Assembly: GCF_021556485.1 (NCBI RefSeq)
Contig: NZ_JAKGBW010000015.1
Coordinates: 1-64,000 of the forward strand
DNA: 64,000 nt
DNA from: Oceanobacillus alkalisoli
GTDB lineage: Bacteria; Bacillota; Bacilli; Bacillales; Amphibacillaceae
Direction of reading: 5' to 3'
Below the pieces are notes generated by a model. The model was not told the DNA's origin. It made no database searches and saw only the letters and a program-made list of their open reading frames with translations. A program made the position numbers and the translations under genes. Below, piece by piece: positions 8,676 through 18,305 of this stretch. Every line of letters begins with the position of its first letter. Position 1 is the first letter of the stretch.

Positions 8676-9101
8676 ATGGCTGAGCAATCATTATACGAAC
8701 GTCTAGGTGGCATTTATACGATTGCAGCTGTTGTCGATCATTTTGGTGATGCATTAGCTAATGACCCGATTGTTGGGGAAAATTCCGCGAATTCTTTTCT
8801 GAAGGATTGGTATGCAAACAAAAGTTGGCGGGGAGCAGGTTTCAAAGTTTTAACTACCTTGTGGGTTAGTGAAAAAGCTGGCGGACCCTATCATTATGTC
8901 AGTACAGAACCTAATCAGGATTCCCTTGATTTAGAACCGACACACTATGATATGAAGCTTACAGAGGAAGAGTTTGATGCGGCAGGTCAACTCTTAGCTG
9001 AAACCCTTGACCATTTTGATGTGCCTGACAGGGAAAAGAATGAAGTGCTTGATGCCTTTATGGCACATAAGAATGAGGTTATCAGCGGTACGATTAAATA
9101 A
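8676..9101 (+). CDS. glbN: Group 1 truncated haemoglobin
   Basis: A 141-residue haem protein of the two-over-two globin fold. The N-terminus LYERLGGIYTIAAVVDHF is the family's helix A-B signature ('LYERLGG xxAI'). A His in the ETLDHFDV segment and the F-x-x-x-Y-like helix follow. Such proteins bind O2 or NO and are linked to nitric-oxide detoxification or oxygen chemistry. The length is a little above the usual 115-130 residues. AAAGGGGTACATT precedes the ATG, and a T-rich terminator follows. There are no neighbouring redox partner genes. Confidence 0.8.
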   Translation: MAEQSLYERLGGIYTIAAVVDHFGDALANDPIVGENSANSFLKDWYANKSWRGAGFKVLTTLWVSEKAGGPYHYVSTEPNQDSLDLEPTHYDMKLTEEEFDAAGQLLAETLDHFDVPDREKNEVLDAFMAHKNEVISGTIK

Positions 9102-9148
9102 TTTCATGATTGAATGTGATCCATATGTTAGGTTTTTTAGTTGAAAAA

Positions 9149-9194
9149 AAGTCCAAACACCTCCTAATGAAGAGAGGAATTTGGACTTTTTTTT
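9149..9194 (+). terminator. Terminator after glbN
   Basis: AAGTCCAAA pairs with TTTGGACTT followed by eight T residues. It is preceded by AAAAA, so it could act both ways. Confidence 0.85.
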
Positions 9195-9307
9195 AAATCA
9201 ATGGACAGGTATATTTTTCAATCGTTTCATTAAGAAAGGGAAGAAGTACTGTTTCCTTCCTTTGCCCCTGTCGGGAAACGATGATGACGTTGGAGATTAA
9301 AAATGAA

Positions 9308-9586
9308 ATTAGCACTTATGTGGAGAACCGGCCAAATTTAACTTAAGATAATCCTGCCTTCCTTGCTGTACTGCCTCTTTTTGGATGTGCTCGGTCAACT
9401 CTTTATCAAAGATTCTAGCTAATTGCTGACATAAGGTAAGCCGCATTGTCCGTACGAATAATCTTCTCCACGCTCCAAGACAGTAATTTCAGCTGCATGA
9501 TCTGTTCGATAAATTTCCATAGCTGCACTCATTCCTGCGACTACTCCGCCAATAATGACATGTCGCAATATACTATCCTCGCTCAT
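9308..9586 (-). pseudogene. cdr: Internally deleted CoA-disulfide reductase remnant
   Basis: The minus strand starts at 9586 with [14 protein letters not shown], followed by [20 protein letters not shown] and then [15 protein letters not shown]. This is the FAD-binding N-terminus of CoA-disulfide reductase, including the SxGxCGLPYV active-site cysteine. After about 50 residues the frame stops. Another frame continues with ARIFDKELTEHIQKEAV, which belongs near residue 190-200 of the full enzyme. So roughly 140 residues are missing and the C-terminal half is lost. This is a clear deletion relic with no function expected. Confidence 0.7.
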
Positions 9587-9759
9587 GGTTCTTTCAAACA
9601 ATACACCTTCATTATATCCTATTGTTTCCCTATTCATTATAAGTCTAATATCCTTTATAAAAAATGACAAAACATATATCATAAGCAAACGTGACGTTAG
9701 CGGAGGAATCAAGCTCCCATGTCCAAATTATTCGAAAGGTTTTACATCTGCAAAACATC

Positions 9760-9787
9760 TTGTAATATGTCGATTTCATGCTATACT
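9760..9787 (+). promoter_or_regulatory. Promoter of xpt-pbuX
   Basis: TTGTAA, a 16-base spacer and TATACT lie 23 bases before the purine aptamer, placing the start site just ahead of the riboswitch. Confidence 0.55.
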
Positions 9788-9809
9788 TGTAACATTTAAA
9801 GTGAATATT

Positions 9810-9882
9810 ATTTTCATATAATAGCAGGAATATGGCCTGCAAGTTTCTACCGGTTTACCGTAAATAAATCGACTATGAAAAG
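9810..9882 (+). ncRNA. Purine riboswitch aptamer (guanine/xanthine type)
   Basis: The conserved elements appear in order. P1 is TTTTCATA/TATGAAAA, followed by ATATGG, AAGTTTCTACC, CCGTAAA and GACTATG. The base equivalent to C74 (GAC-TATG) is C, which predicts guanine or hypoxanthine rather than adenine binding. It sits directly upstream of xpt and pbuX, the classical position in Bacillus. Confidence 0.95.
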
Positions 9883-9942
9883 TAGCAAAAGAATAATTTT
9901 GCCATTGTGGCTAAAATTCCTCTTTTTATTTCGAGATTCTCT

Positions 9943-9998
9943 GCTCGGAAATGATTGCTTCTTCATAGTTGTCGAAGCAATCATTTTCGAGCTTTTTA
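9943..9998 (+). terminator. Riboswitch-controlled terminator
   Basis: GCTCGGAAATGATTGCTTC pairs with GAAGCAATCATTTTCGAGC, followed by TTTTT, just before the xpt ribosome-binding site. This is the expected OFF-state hairpin when purine is bound. Confidence 0.9.
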
Positions 9999-10004
9999 AT
10001 TTGA

Positions 10005-10592
<588 letters not shown>

Positions 10593-10597
10593 CCTAG

Positions 10598-11905
10598 ATG
10601 AAAACAGCGGCATTAGGAATGCAACATGTACTTGCAATGTATGCAGGCGCGATTTTAGTTCCACTTATAATTGGGGGTGCACTAGGGCTAACAACGGAAC
10701 ATCTCACGTATCTCGTTGCGATTGATATCTTTATGTGCGGAGTAGCAACGCTTCTGCAAATAGTCAGCAACCGTTTCTTTGGAATTGGACTTCCGGTCGT
10801 GCTTGGCTGTACTTTTACAGCGGTAGGTCCAATTATTGCGATTGGCGGAGAATTCGGTATCTCAGCAATATACGGTTCAATTATTGCTTCGGGAATTTTT
10901 ATCATTTTGATCAGCACGATATTTGGGAAGTTAGTTCGCTTTTTCCCTCCGATTGTGACGGGAAGTGTTGTTACAATCATCGGATTAACCCTCATCCCTG
11001 TTGCCATCAATAATTTGGCTGGAGGACAAGGCGCTAGTGACTTTGGTTCATCGACCAATCTATTATTAGGATTCGGTACGTTAACGTTCATCATTTTAAT
11101 GTATCGCTTTTCGAAAGGATTTGTTCGCTCGATATCAATAATCATCGGTCTTTTTGCCGGTACTCTAGTAGCAGCTGTTCTAGGTAAGGTTAATTTTAGT
11201 GCCGTTGCGGAAGCTTCTTATTTCCATATGCCGCAACTTTTCTACTTTGGTATGCCGACATTTGAAATTTCCGCTGTGATTACGATGTGTCTTGTCGCCA
11301 TGGTATCCTTAGTCGAATCAACGGGTGTTTATCTTGCGCTCGGTGATATTACAGATAGAAAGTTATCGGAAAACGATTTAGCAAAAGGTTATCGCGCGGA
11401 AGGGATTGCGGTATTACTAGGGGGAATTTTTAACGCCTTTCAATATACGGCATTCTCTCAAAACGTTGGTCTCGTACAATTAACCGGTGTGAAAAAACGC
11501 AGCGTTATCCTTGTGGCAGGAATTATCTTAATTATTTTTGGTTTAGTTCCTAAAATTGCTGCCTTAACAACGATTATTCCAACTGCCGTATTAGGTGGTG
11601 CCATGCTTGCCATGTTTGGCATGGTGGTATCCCAAGGAATCAAGATGCTAGGAAAAGTAATCAGTGAGTCTCCGGAAAATTCGATGATTATTGCTTGTTC
11701 GGTAGGAATGGGACTTGGCGTAACCGTCGTACCCGACCTATTCTCTGTATTACCAACTGGTATACAAATTTTAACGAATAACGGGATTGTTGCAGGGAGC
11801 GTAACAGCAATTGTGTTAAATATGATATTTAATATGCGCCCATTTACATCGAAACGTTCATCTCCTCAAGCTGTACAACAAATGGCAGAACAAGAGGCTC
11901 TCTAG
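10598..11905 (+). CDS. pbuX: Xanthine permease
   Basis: A 435-residue NCS2-family nucleobase transporter with 12-14 membrane spans. It starts MKTAALGMQHVLAMYAGAIL, with the GxQH motif of the family. The carboxylate/anion-binding stretch is MVSLVESTGVYLALGD, and QNVGLVQLTGVKKR is the NCS2 signature. It imports xanthine by proton symport for use by Xpt. AAGGAGGATTAACCTAG lies across the xpt stop, so the two genes are translationally close. It is co-regulated by the guanine-type riboswitch, and a strong terminator ends the operon. Confidence 0.95.
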   Translation: MKTAALGMQHVLAMYAGAILVPLIIGGALGLTTEHLTYLVAIDIFMCGVATLLQIVSNRFFGIGLPVVLGCTFTAVGPIIAIGGEFGISAIYGSIIASGIFIILISTIFGKLVRFFPPIVTGSVVTIIGLTLIPVAINNLAGGQGASDFGSSTNLLLGFGTLTFIILMYRFSKGFVRSISIIIGLFAGTLVAAVLGKVNFSAVAEASYFHMPQLFYFGMPTFEISAVITMCLVAMVSLVESTGVYLALGDITDRKLSENDLAKGYRAEGIAVLLGGIFNAFQYTAFSQNVGLVQLTGVKKRSVILVAGIILIIFGLVPKIAALTTIIPTAVLGGAMLAMFGMVVSQGIKMLGKVISESPENSMIIACSVGMGLGVTVVPDLFSVLPTGIQILTNNGIVAGSVTAIVLNMIFNMRPFTSKRSSPQAVQQMAEQEAL

Positions 11906-12010
11906 TTCTTCATCTAGGCTCCTGACCATTTTCACCCGAGTTAGGTTACATACATCTCGCCTCCTCATATTTAGATTATAAATATTGGAATATATATTTT
12001 AACAATAGAG

Positions 12011-12050
12011 CCTAGACATGAATAAGCTTTTTTATGTCTAGGTTTTGTTA
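12011..12050 (+). terminator. Terminator of the xpt-pbuX operon
   Basis: CCTAGACAT pairs with ATGTCTAGG, followed by TTTTGTTATTTT. Confidence 0.85.
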
Positions 12051-12166
12051 TTTTATGAAATTCTAGTAAGAACCTGAAAGAGGTTGCCCTCAAGGAATCG
12101 GAAAGCTTGTAAAGTGAATAGGTACATCGATAGAATATGGGTACATGAATGAAGGAGGATTACAAT

Positions 12167-12643
12167 ATGATAACAGAGACAGATAGAAAACATTTACGCC
12201 GTTGTGTGGAACTGGCAAAAACCGCTCTTGAGAAAGGTGATGAGCCTTTCGGTTCTGTCCTTGTCTCAGCGGATGGAAAGGTACTATTTGAAGACCATAA
12301 TCATGTTGCGGGCGGAGATCATACGCAACATCCGGAATTCGCTATCGCGCGCTGGGCAGCGGAGAACATGAAGCCGGAAGATAGAAGAGAGGCGACTGTT
12401 TATACTTCAGGTGAACATTGTCCGATGTGTTCAGCGGCTCATGGCTGGGTTGGTTTAGGCCGGATTGTGTACGCAAGTTCGTCGGAGCAGCTTGCCGAGT
12501 GGATGAGTGAGCTGGGAGTTGCTCCGTCGCCTGTTCGAAGTCTGCCAATCCAAGACGTGATTCGGGACGCAGTAGTTGATGGACCAGTTCCGGAACTTGC
12601 GGAACAAGTACGGGAACTGCACTGGAAGCTGCATGGGAAATAA
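12167..12643 (+). CDS. Nucleoside/nucleobase deaminase of the cytidine-deaminase fold
   Basis: A 158-residue zinc hydrolase. The zinc-binding residues are the His and catalytic Glu in HPEFAIARWAA (here HPE instead of the usual HAE) and two Cys in EHCPMCSAAH (a CxxC with His instead of Pro before it). DEPFGSVLVSADGKVL is the conserved substrate-loop segment of guanine deaminase, tRNA-adenosine deaminase and yeast-type cytosine deaminase relatives. An in-frame ATG at 12149 lies upstream, but AAGGAGG (12152-12158) fits the ATG at 12167. GC content looks higher than in the flanking genes, as in the next gene. It is probably a salvage or catabolic deaminase; the substrate is not determinable by eye. 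Confidence 0.75.
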   Translation: MITETDRKHLRRCVELAKTALEKGDEPFGSVLVSADGKVLFEDHNHVAGGDHTQHPEFAIARWAAENMKPEDRREATVYTSGEHCPMCSAAHGWVGLGRIVYASSSEQLAEWMSELGVAPSPVRSLPIQDVIRDAVVDGPVPELAEQVRELHWKLHGK

Positions 12644-12674
12644 GAGGAAACAATTAAGTTTGTGATATTGATGC

Positions 12675-12706
12675 GGTCAAGGGACTTGTTCCCTTGACCC
12701 TTTTTG
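12675..12706 (+). terminator. Terminator after the deaminase gene
   Basis: GGTCAAGGGA pairs with TCCCTTGACC around a short loop, followed by CTTTTTG. Confidence 0.85.
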
Positions 12707-12800
12707 TATGTACGCTAAGATCTTAAAATGTCTGGAGTTATTACGGAATATGCGGTAAGTTATAACTATACATAATGCTAAAGTAATGGGGATGGACCAT

Positions 12801-14036
12801 ATGAAAATCGAGCGCTTAATGAAAACGTTAGATAGATTGAATGAATTAGGTGAGGCGGATAGAGGGATTGAGCGGATTGCCTATACATCCGAAGAATATC
12901 TCGCGAAGCAATATTTGATGAGGGAAGGGACCTTGCTTGGGCTTGGAACAGAAATTGATGCAGCGGGGAATGTTATCGTCCGCCTGCCTGGTGCAGACAA
13001 CTCGCTTCCCCCTGTCATTATTGGGTCTCATTTAGATACGATTTATCAAGGTGGGAAGTATGATGGTCTGCTTGGTGTTGTAGCTGGATTTGAAATTATC
13101 CGCTCGATAAAAGAAGCAGGAACCCAGACGCAGCATCCGATTGAATTAATCGGTTTTACTTGTGAGGAATCGTCACGTTTTAACTTTGCGACGCTTGGTA
13201 GTAAGGTGATGATGAATAAGGTGAACCTTGCGACATTGGAAACATTGAAGGATAGAAATGGAATATCGCTAAGGGATGCGGTAAAGGAACAGGGACTTGA
13301 GTTGGATCAGTTCCCACAGGCAGACCAAAGTGATAGACGTGTAAAAGCATTTTATGAATTGCATATTGAACAAGGGCCAAAGTTGATCCAGGAGAATAAA
13401 CAAATCGGTATTGTGACAGGAATTGCGGCACCGCTTCGATTGGCAATTCATATTTCCGGAAAGAGTTCCCACTCTGGAACGACTGGGATGAAGAATCGAC
13501 GAGATGCATTGCTTGCTGCAGCTGAGTTAGCGCTTGCTGTAGAAGAAGCAGGTCTTTTTGAAGATGAACATGAAACAGTCGCAACGGTCGGTGTACTGGA
13601 TATAACGCCAAGGGCCATGAACGTTGTGCCCGGGAGTGCATCAATCAAGGTCGATATCCGCAGTATATATGCCGATTCCCGTGAACGGGTGCTTGAACGG
13701 ATAAAGGAAAAAGCGGAGCAAATCGAGAGGAAGCGTGCGACACCCATTTCAATGGAAGTCATCCAAAATGATGACCCGGTCATGATGGATGAGGAATTAG
13801 CGCAGGCGTTTGCGGAGACATGTGAAGAGGCCGGAGTTTCTTATATGTTCATGGCAAGTGGTGCAGGTCATGATGCGATGAACACCGCTTCCAGCTGGCC
13901 GACTACCCTGGTGTTCGTTCCTTCTGTCGATGGATTGAGTCATCATCCTGATGAATTTACGGAGGAAGAAGATATTGAAGTTGGGGTTGCTTTATTGGAG
14001 AAGGAAGTTTTGAAGCAAGCGGTGATTTGTGGGTAA
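12801..14036 (+). CDS. M20-family N-carbamoyl-amino-acid hydrolase / allantoate amidohydrolase type
   Basis: A binuclear-metal amidohydrolase of 411 residues. Metal ligands are visible in GSHLDT (His, Asp), YDGLLGV (bridging Asp), CEESSRF (Glu) and YELHIEQGP (His), plus a C-terminal His in GLSHHPDEF. The dimerisation domain follows SGKSSHSGTTGM. Such enzymes (AmaB/HyuC, AllC, beta-ureidopropionase) release the carbamoyl group from ureido acids in pyrimidine, hydantoin or allantoin breakdown. The ATG at 12801 has GGGGATGG just before it. Two earlier in-frame ATGs (12786, 12792) lack a ribosome-binding site. Its place beside a deaminase and purine salvage genes supports nucleobase catabolism. 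The specific substrate is open. Confidence 0.8.
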   Translation: MKIERLMKTLDRLNELGEADRGIERIAYTSEEYLAKQYLMREGTLLGLGTEIDAAGNVIVRLPGADNSLPPVIIGSHLDTIYQGGKYDGLLGVVAGFEIIRSIKEAGTQTQHPIELIGFTCEESSRFNFATLGSKVMMNKVNLATLETLKDRNGISLRDAVKEQGLELDQFPQADQSDRRVKAFYELHIEQGPKLIQENKQIGIVTGIAAPLRLAIHISGKSSHSGTTGMKNRRDALLAAAELALAVEEAGLFEDEHETVATVGVLDITPRAMNVVPGSASIKVDIRSIYADSRERVLERIKEKAEQIERKRATPISMEVIQNDDPVMMDEELAQAFAETCEEAGVSYMFMASGAGHDAMNTASSWPTTLVFVPSVDGLSHHPDEFTEEEDIEVGVALLEKEVLKQAVICG

Positions 14037-14053
14037 GCGGGCGTCCAAAGGTT

Positions 14054-14082
14054 GCTCCACGCTGGTGTGGGGCGTTTTTTTG
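14054..14082 (+). terminator. Terminator after the carbamoylase gene
   Basis: GCTCCAC pairs with GTGGGGC (one G-U), followed by GTTTTTTT. Bases 14083-14230 hold no recognisable gene. Confidence 0.75.
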
Positions 14083-14230
14083 CTTATTTGGTCGTTAATG
14101 GTGCCGCTCACCACCCGACCCGGTTGCTTTTTGTTAAATTAGTCACTGACAAAATTGCTTAAAGCCCAACTCAGGCGCACTGATCAATCGTTAACTGACA
14201 AATCCCAGTTGCAACTAAATGCAACAACCA

Positions 14231-14266
14231 AATAAGAGAAGCGGCCATTTACTCCGCTTCTCTTAT
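14231..14266 (-). terminator. Terminator of the nadC-TRAP operon, overlapping the last codons
   Basis: ATAAGAGAAGCGG pairs with CCGCTTCTCTTAT. The stop codon of the permease (14249-14251) lies in the loop, so the hairpin ends the minus-strand operon. Confidence 0.6.
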
Positions 14267-16198
14267 CGAATGAATCGGTGAAATTTGCTCTCTTGACCCT
14301 TTTTGCATGAAGAAAACAACGAGAACGAGTGCAAGGCCAGCTATATTCCAGATGACACCCGGGAAGATGAATAAACAGCCACCACCAAGTAAAAGTAACC
14401 GGTCGAGCGCGGTCGCATTCGTTACAAGCCAGCCAATCATCGCTCCAGTAAGTGCAGTAATACCTAGTAAAGCAGTAAGAACAGCTAGCACGATTTCTCC
14501 AATTGAACCCTCCAGCAATAATGCCGGTTCCAACACGAACATAAATGGAATAAAGAACCCAACGATTCCGAATTTCACTGCCTCTAAGCCCACTCGGTTC
14601 GGATTTTCGTCGGCAATTCCAGCAGCTGCATACGCTGCTACGGCAACAGGTGGTGTGATTGCTGAAAAAATGGAGAAATAAACGATAAATAAATGTGCTG
14701 CCATTGGCTGAATACCTAATTCAATTAATGTAGGGGCAGCAAGCATCGCAGTTAAAATATACGCAGCAGCTACTGGCATGCCCATTCCTAATACAATACA
14801 AATGACCATTACAAGCAGCAATGTAGGGATAAAAAGTCCGCCCGTTAAGCCAAGCACGATACTCGTTAATTTTCCTCCGAGCCCTGTAGACATGATGGCT
14901 GTAATGATCAAGCCTGCAACAGCACAAGCCGCCGTAACAGGAATGGATGATCTTGCCCCGTCCACCAGCGCTTGAAATGTCGCTTTAACTCCAATACGAG
15001 TTTCCCTGCGAAACCAGCTTACGACGATAATGGCAATAATGGCGTAAAACCCTGTTCGCGATGCACTGTAACCTTGAATAAGAAAATACATAAGCACAAT
15101 GAAAGGGATGAAATGGAACCATCCTTCCTTTAACACCTTTTTAATGTCTGGTATATTCTCTGCTTTCGGCCGAGGTATATCAGAACGCACTGCCTCTAAA
15201 TGAACCATCAACAGCAAGGAAACATAATAGAGAATAGCTGGAATCGTAGCAGCAAGGGCAATCATTCCATATGGGATTTGGGTTACCGCGGCCATTAAGA
15301 AGGCAGACGAACCCATAATCGGAGGCAGAATGCTTCCGCCAGTTGACGCTACAGCTTCAATTCCTGCAGCAACAGATGGTTTATAGCCATTTTTTTTACT
15401 CACTGGAATCGTAAAGGATCCTGTCGCAACGACATTCGCAGTTGGACTTCCGGAAATTGAACCGAAAAAGGCGCTCGTTAATACAGCTACTTTGGCAGCT
15501 CCGCCTCGTGTTCTCCCAGCAATCGCAGTCGATAATTGAAAGAAAAATTCACCTGTCCCAGCTTGCTTTAAAAATGCGCCAAACAAGAGGAACATAAACA
15601 CGAAAGTTGCCGCTACTGAAATCGGAGAACCCCATAATCCGTTATAACTGAAGGCGAGCTCATGAATGACCTCTATAAAAGAAAACTCCCGGTGTTGCCA
15701 GATTCCCGGTAAATAATGCCCGAAGAAAATATAACTAAAACCAACGAGCAGAATCGCAATAATTGGAAAACCCATCGTGCGGCGTGCGGCTTCAATTGCT
15801 AACAAGATAAACACAAGCCCGAAAAATAAATCGAGAGTCGTGAGCGGGTCCATAATTGGAATTCTTACCGCTATGCGCTCCGCATGCAGCGAAAAATAAA
15901 TGCCAGCTAGAATGACGAGGAGTACCGCTGTATAATCGATCCAAGTCGGATTTTCCGTTGTTTTACCTGCGTGGGCTTTCCTGGAATAACCATATAGCAA
16001 AAAGGCGATTGCAAGAATACCGGATAAATGCAATGCCATTTGATTCAGCGGATCTAATTTCCCCCAAATGACCGACCAGATTTGATAGACTGCTAGAATA
16101 CAAGCAAGCAGTCTAAAGATATGTAAATGATAGGATGACAGCTGGCGACGGTACCCATACCCGAACCAGCCGGTTATACGTGTTTTTAGGTTCACCAT
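14249..16198 (-). CDS. TRAP transporter fused permease (DctQ-DctM type, TAXI group)
   Basis: A 649-residue membrane protein fusing the small (about residues 25-130, four helices) and large (from about 135) TRAP permease subunits, as is usual for TAXI-type systems. The large domain has SGSPTANVVATGSFTIPVSK and STGGSILPPIMGSSAFLMAA, and a matching second half with LGMGMPVAAAYILTAMLAAP, the hairpin-loop motifs of the DctM family. With the upstream TAXI binding protein it would import a small organic acid using the sodium gradient. AAAGGAGTTTGTTCA precedes the ATG. It is the last gene of a minus-strand operon with nadC and the binding protein, 45 bases after the latter. Linkage to nadC suggests a pyridine carboxylate as substrate (inference). 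Confidence 0.85.
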   Translation of the reverse strand: MVNLKTRITGWFGYGYRRQLSSYHLHIFRLLACILAVYQIWSVIWGKLDPLNQMALHLSGILAIAFLLYGYSRKAHAGKTTENPTWIDYTAVLLVILAGIYFSLHAERIAVRIPIMDPLTTLDLFFGLVFILLAIEAARRTMGFPIIAILLVGFSYIFFGHYLPGIWQHREFSFIEVIHELAFSYNGLWGSPISVAATFVFMFLLFGAFLKQAGTGEFFFQLSTAIAGRTRGGAAKVAVLTSAFFGSISGSPTANVVATGSFTIPVSKKNGYKPSVAAGIEAVASTGGSILPPIMGSSAFLMAAVTQIPYGMIALAATIPAILYYVSLLLMVHLEAVRSDIPRPKAENIPDIKKVLKEGWFHFIPFIVLMYFLIQGYSASRTGFYAIIAIIVVSWFRRETRIGVKATFQALVDGARSSIPVTAACAVAGLIITAIMSTGLGGKLTSIVLGLTGGLFIPTLLLVMVICIVLGMGMPVAAAYILTAMLAAPTLIELGIQPMAAHLFIVYFSIFSAITPPVAVAAYAAAGIADENPNRVGLEAVKFGIVGFFIPFMFVLEPALLLEGSIGEIVLAVLTALLGITALTGAMIGWLVTNATALDRLLLLGGGCLFIFPGVIWNIAGLALVLVVFFMQKGSREQISPIHSIREAE

Positions 16199-16243
16199 TG
16201 AACAAACTCCTTTATCGGAGGCTAAGCTCCGTCCACCTTTGGA

Positions 16244-17251
16244 TTATTTTTCAAGCAGCCCTTTTTCTTTAAAAAACTTCTCCGCTCCCGGATGCAGGGG
16301 GAGTTCTCCAACATTGCTCATATTTCTTTTCGTTAATGCTTTAAATTCTTCATGAACGGTATCTAAATAATTCAAATTATTATAAATACTATTTGTGACA
16401 GCATAGACTTCTTCATCAGAGACATCTTTATGAACCATGAGAATTGCCGGTGTGCTCACCGTATGAACGTCTTCTGCGAGAAAATCATAGGTTCCAGCTG
16501 GAATGATGTTCGGCTCCATTCCTAGGTTTTTGGCAATAGTCTGGATCACTTCTTTTTCAAAGGAAATCATATTCAAATTTGTCGTAGTTGCTGCTTCGAT
16601 AATGTTACTGGAAGGAGCGGATTCAGCATTCCCCGCAGCATCAAGCCTACCGTCAGCCATGAGTTCAAAAGCCATCGAACCAGAGAGGAAATCAACTGAA
16701 CCACCTTCAGAAATGATCTCTTCATAGCTCACCCCATAAAATTTTAAAATTTCCCGGGTAATAACTTCGCCTGCTGAACCTTGTTGGTTCACTGATATGC
16801 GGAGTGGATCATTACTTTCTAATAAGTCCGCAATCGAGGTGACCCCAAGCTCTTCTCTAGTAAAAAGCTGATAATAGTTTGCGGGGACAACGACACTGAC
16901 GGCACGGATATCTTTAAAGGCTTGGTTGTACGGTTCTAGTCCTCTATAAGCAGCATAAGCTGTCATCGAATAGGACAGGCCATAGGGAACTTTTCCTGTT
17001 CCAACCATTAATGGATTCTCAATAATGCTTCCAGGCTCGACCGTTATAAACGATCCACCATTCTCCCGGCGAATCGATTCCGCAATCCCTTCCGTAAACA
17101 CCGCCCAAGCACCACCAGTTCGTCCGCCTTTGATTGTTGTTGAAAGCTGCGTATTTTGCCCATCGGCTGGTTCAGAATTTGTTTCGCTTCCACATGCGAC
17201 TAATAATGTGAAGCTAAGTAAGATTATTGACAGTTTCCAAACGTTTCTCAT
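16244..17251 (-). CDS. TAXI-family TRAP transporter solute-binding lipoprotein
   Basis: A 335-residue extracytoplasmic binding protein. It has a lipoprotein signal peptide (MRNVWKLSIILLSFTLLVACGSE, lipobox LVAC) and the TAXI opening 'IKGGRTGGAWAVFTEGIAESI', akin to 'IGTGGTGGxYYPxGxAIA'. The QGSAGEVITREILKFYGVSYEE segment is the mid-domain signature. It delivers substrate to the fused permease encoded 45 bases downstream. AAGGAGATGCAAG gives a clear start 22 bases after nadC. The family is known mainly for carboxylates such as glutamate. Here the operon suggests nicotinate or quinolinate, which is a hypothesis only. Confidence 0.88.
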   Translation of the reverse strand: MRNVWKLSIILLSFTLLVACGSETNSEPADGQNTQLSTTIKGGRTGGAWAVFTEGIAESIRRENGGSFITVEPGSIIENPLMVGTGKVPYGLSYSMTAYAAYRGLEPYNQAFKDIRAVSVVVPANYYQLFTREELGVTSIADLLESNDPLRISVNQQGSAGEVITREILKFYGVSYEEIISEGGSVDFLSGSMAFELMADGRLDAAGNAESAPSSNIIEAATTTNLNMISFEKEVIQTIAKNLGMEPNIIPAGTYDFLAEDVHTVSTPAILMVHKDVSDEEVYAVTNSIYNNLNYLDTVHEEFKALTKRNMSNVGELPLHPGAEKFFKEKGLLEK

Positions 17252-17273
17252 CTTGCATCTCCTTGCCGGAACC

Positions 17274-18122
17274 TTAGTTATTTTCCTGTTCTTCTTTTAC
17301 AAGCAAACTAATATCCAATGCTTTCACCGAGTGGGTTAACGCACCTAGTGAAATATAGTGCACACCTGTTCCTGCATATGTTGCTAGGGTTTCAAGGTTG
17401 ATTCCACCAGACGCCTCCGTGATAATCGGGGGCGGCACGAGCTTCGCAAATTCCTTCACTTCTTCCGGAGTCCGGTTATCAAACATGATCACATCAGCTT
17501 TTGCTTCCACAGCTTCGATTACCCCTGCTTTACTTTCTGTTTCGACTTCAATCTTCACCATATGTCCAAGTGCTTCTCGGGCTTTTTCGACAGCTTTTGT
17601 AATCGACCCTGAATAGGAAATATGGTTATCTTTAATCATTACACCATCATATAATCCGTTCCGATGATTCTTACCACCACCGACCGTCACTGCATATTTC
17701 TCGATCATACGTAAGCCCGGTGTCGTTTTTCTTGTATCACAAATTTGAATGGAAGAGTCATTCAACGTTCCTACACATTGATTCGTCAAGGTCGCAATCC
17801 CACTCATGCGCTGGAGTAGATTTAAAATAACCCGTTCCCCAGTTAAGATATTCCGAACTGAACCGCGGACTTCCGCAATTTTCTCGCCCCTTTGCACATA
17901 TTCTCCGTCCGTATAGTAAAGAGAGACTTCTAACTTTGAATCTAGTAAATGATAAGCTTGTTGAATAATGTCTAGGCCTGCAATAACTCCAGATTCCTTC
18001 GCTATAAAAATACCGCTTCCATTTTGCTTCGCTGGGAAGATCGCATGACTTGTCAGGTCCTTATCTCCAATATCTTCTAGAAAAAAGTCTTCTAACATTT
18101 TTCGTAGTTTGATTTGATTCAT
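17274..18122 (-). CDS. nadC: Nicotinate-nucleotide pyrophosphorylase (carboxylating), quinolinate phosphoribosyltransferase
   Basis: A 282-residue enzyme converting quinolinate and PRPP to nicotinate mononucleotide, CO2 and pyrophosphate in NAD synthesis. Signature segments are LTGERVILNLLQRMSGIAT, the catalytic loop DTRKTTPGLR, and GGGKNHRNGLYDGVMIKDNH, with FDNRTPEE and EASGGINLETLATYA near the C-terminus. The length is normal. It is the first gene of an operon with a TAXI-TRAP transporter, and nadA and nadB, its usual operon partners, are not here. The divergent niaR gene and the palindrome at 18222-18231 imply repression by niacin. Intact. Confidence 0.93.
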   Translation of the reverse strand: MNQIKLRKMLEDFFLEDIGDKDLTSHAIFPAKQNGSGIFIAKESGVIAGLDIIQQAYHLLDSKLEVSLYYTDGEYVQRGEKIAEVRGSVRNILTGERVILNLLQRMSGIATLTNQCVGTLNDSSIQICDTRKTTPGLRMIEKYAVTVGGGKNHRNGLYDGVMIKDNHISYSGSITKAVEKAREALGHMVKIEVETESKAGVIEAVEAKADVIMFDNRTPEEVKEFAKLVPPPIITEASGGINLETLATYAGTGVHYISLGALTHSVKALDISLLVKEEQENN

Positions 18123-18221
18123 TGTATGTACGCTCCATTTTCATATTTATTAAGAGTTTGATTGTTAATTACTTCACATGTATTGCATAAAAATAAGCTG
18201 GATGAGATAATCTAGGGTGGG

Positions 18222-18231
18222 TGTCATGACA
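18222..18231. promoter_or_regulatory. Candidate NiaR operator
   Basis: TGTCATGACA, a perfect 10-bp palindrome extended to GTGTCATGACATC, lies about midway in the nadC/niaR intergenic region. It is close to AT-rich promoter-like sequence on both strands (TTGATA and TAAATA on the minus strand). It is the only strong palindrome there. NiaR-family sites contain TGACA/TGTCA half-sites to my knowledge, so the assignment is reasonable but unproven. Confidence 0.55.
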
Positions 18232-18305
18232 TCTATATTTACATAAAATTAATATAATATCAAGCACTTATTATAAAAATCTATACAAATAAGGGGATAA
18301 AGCAC

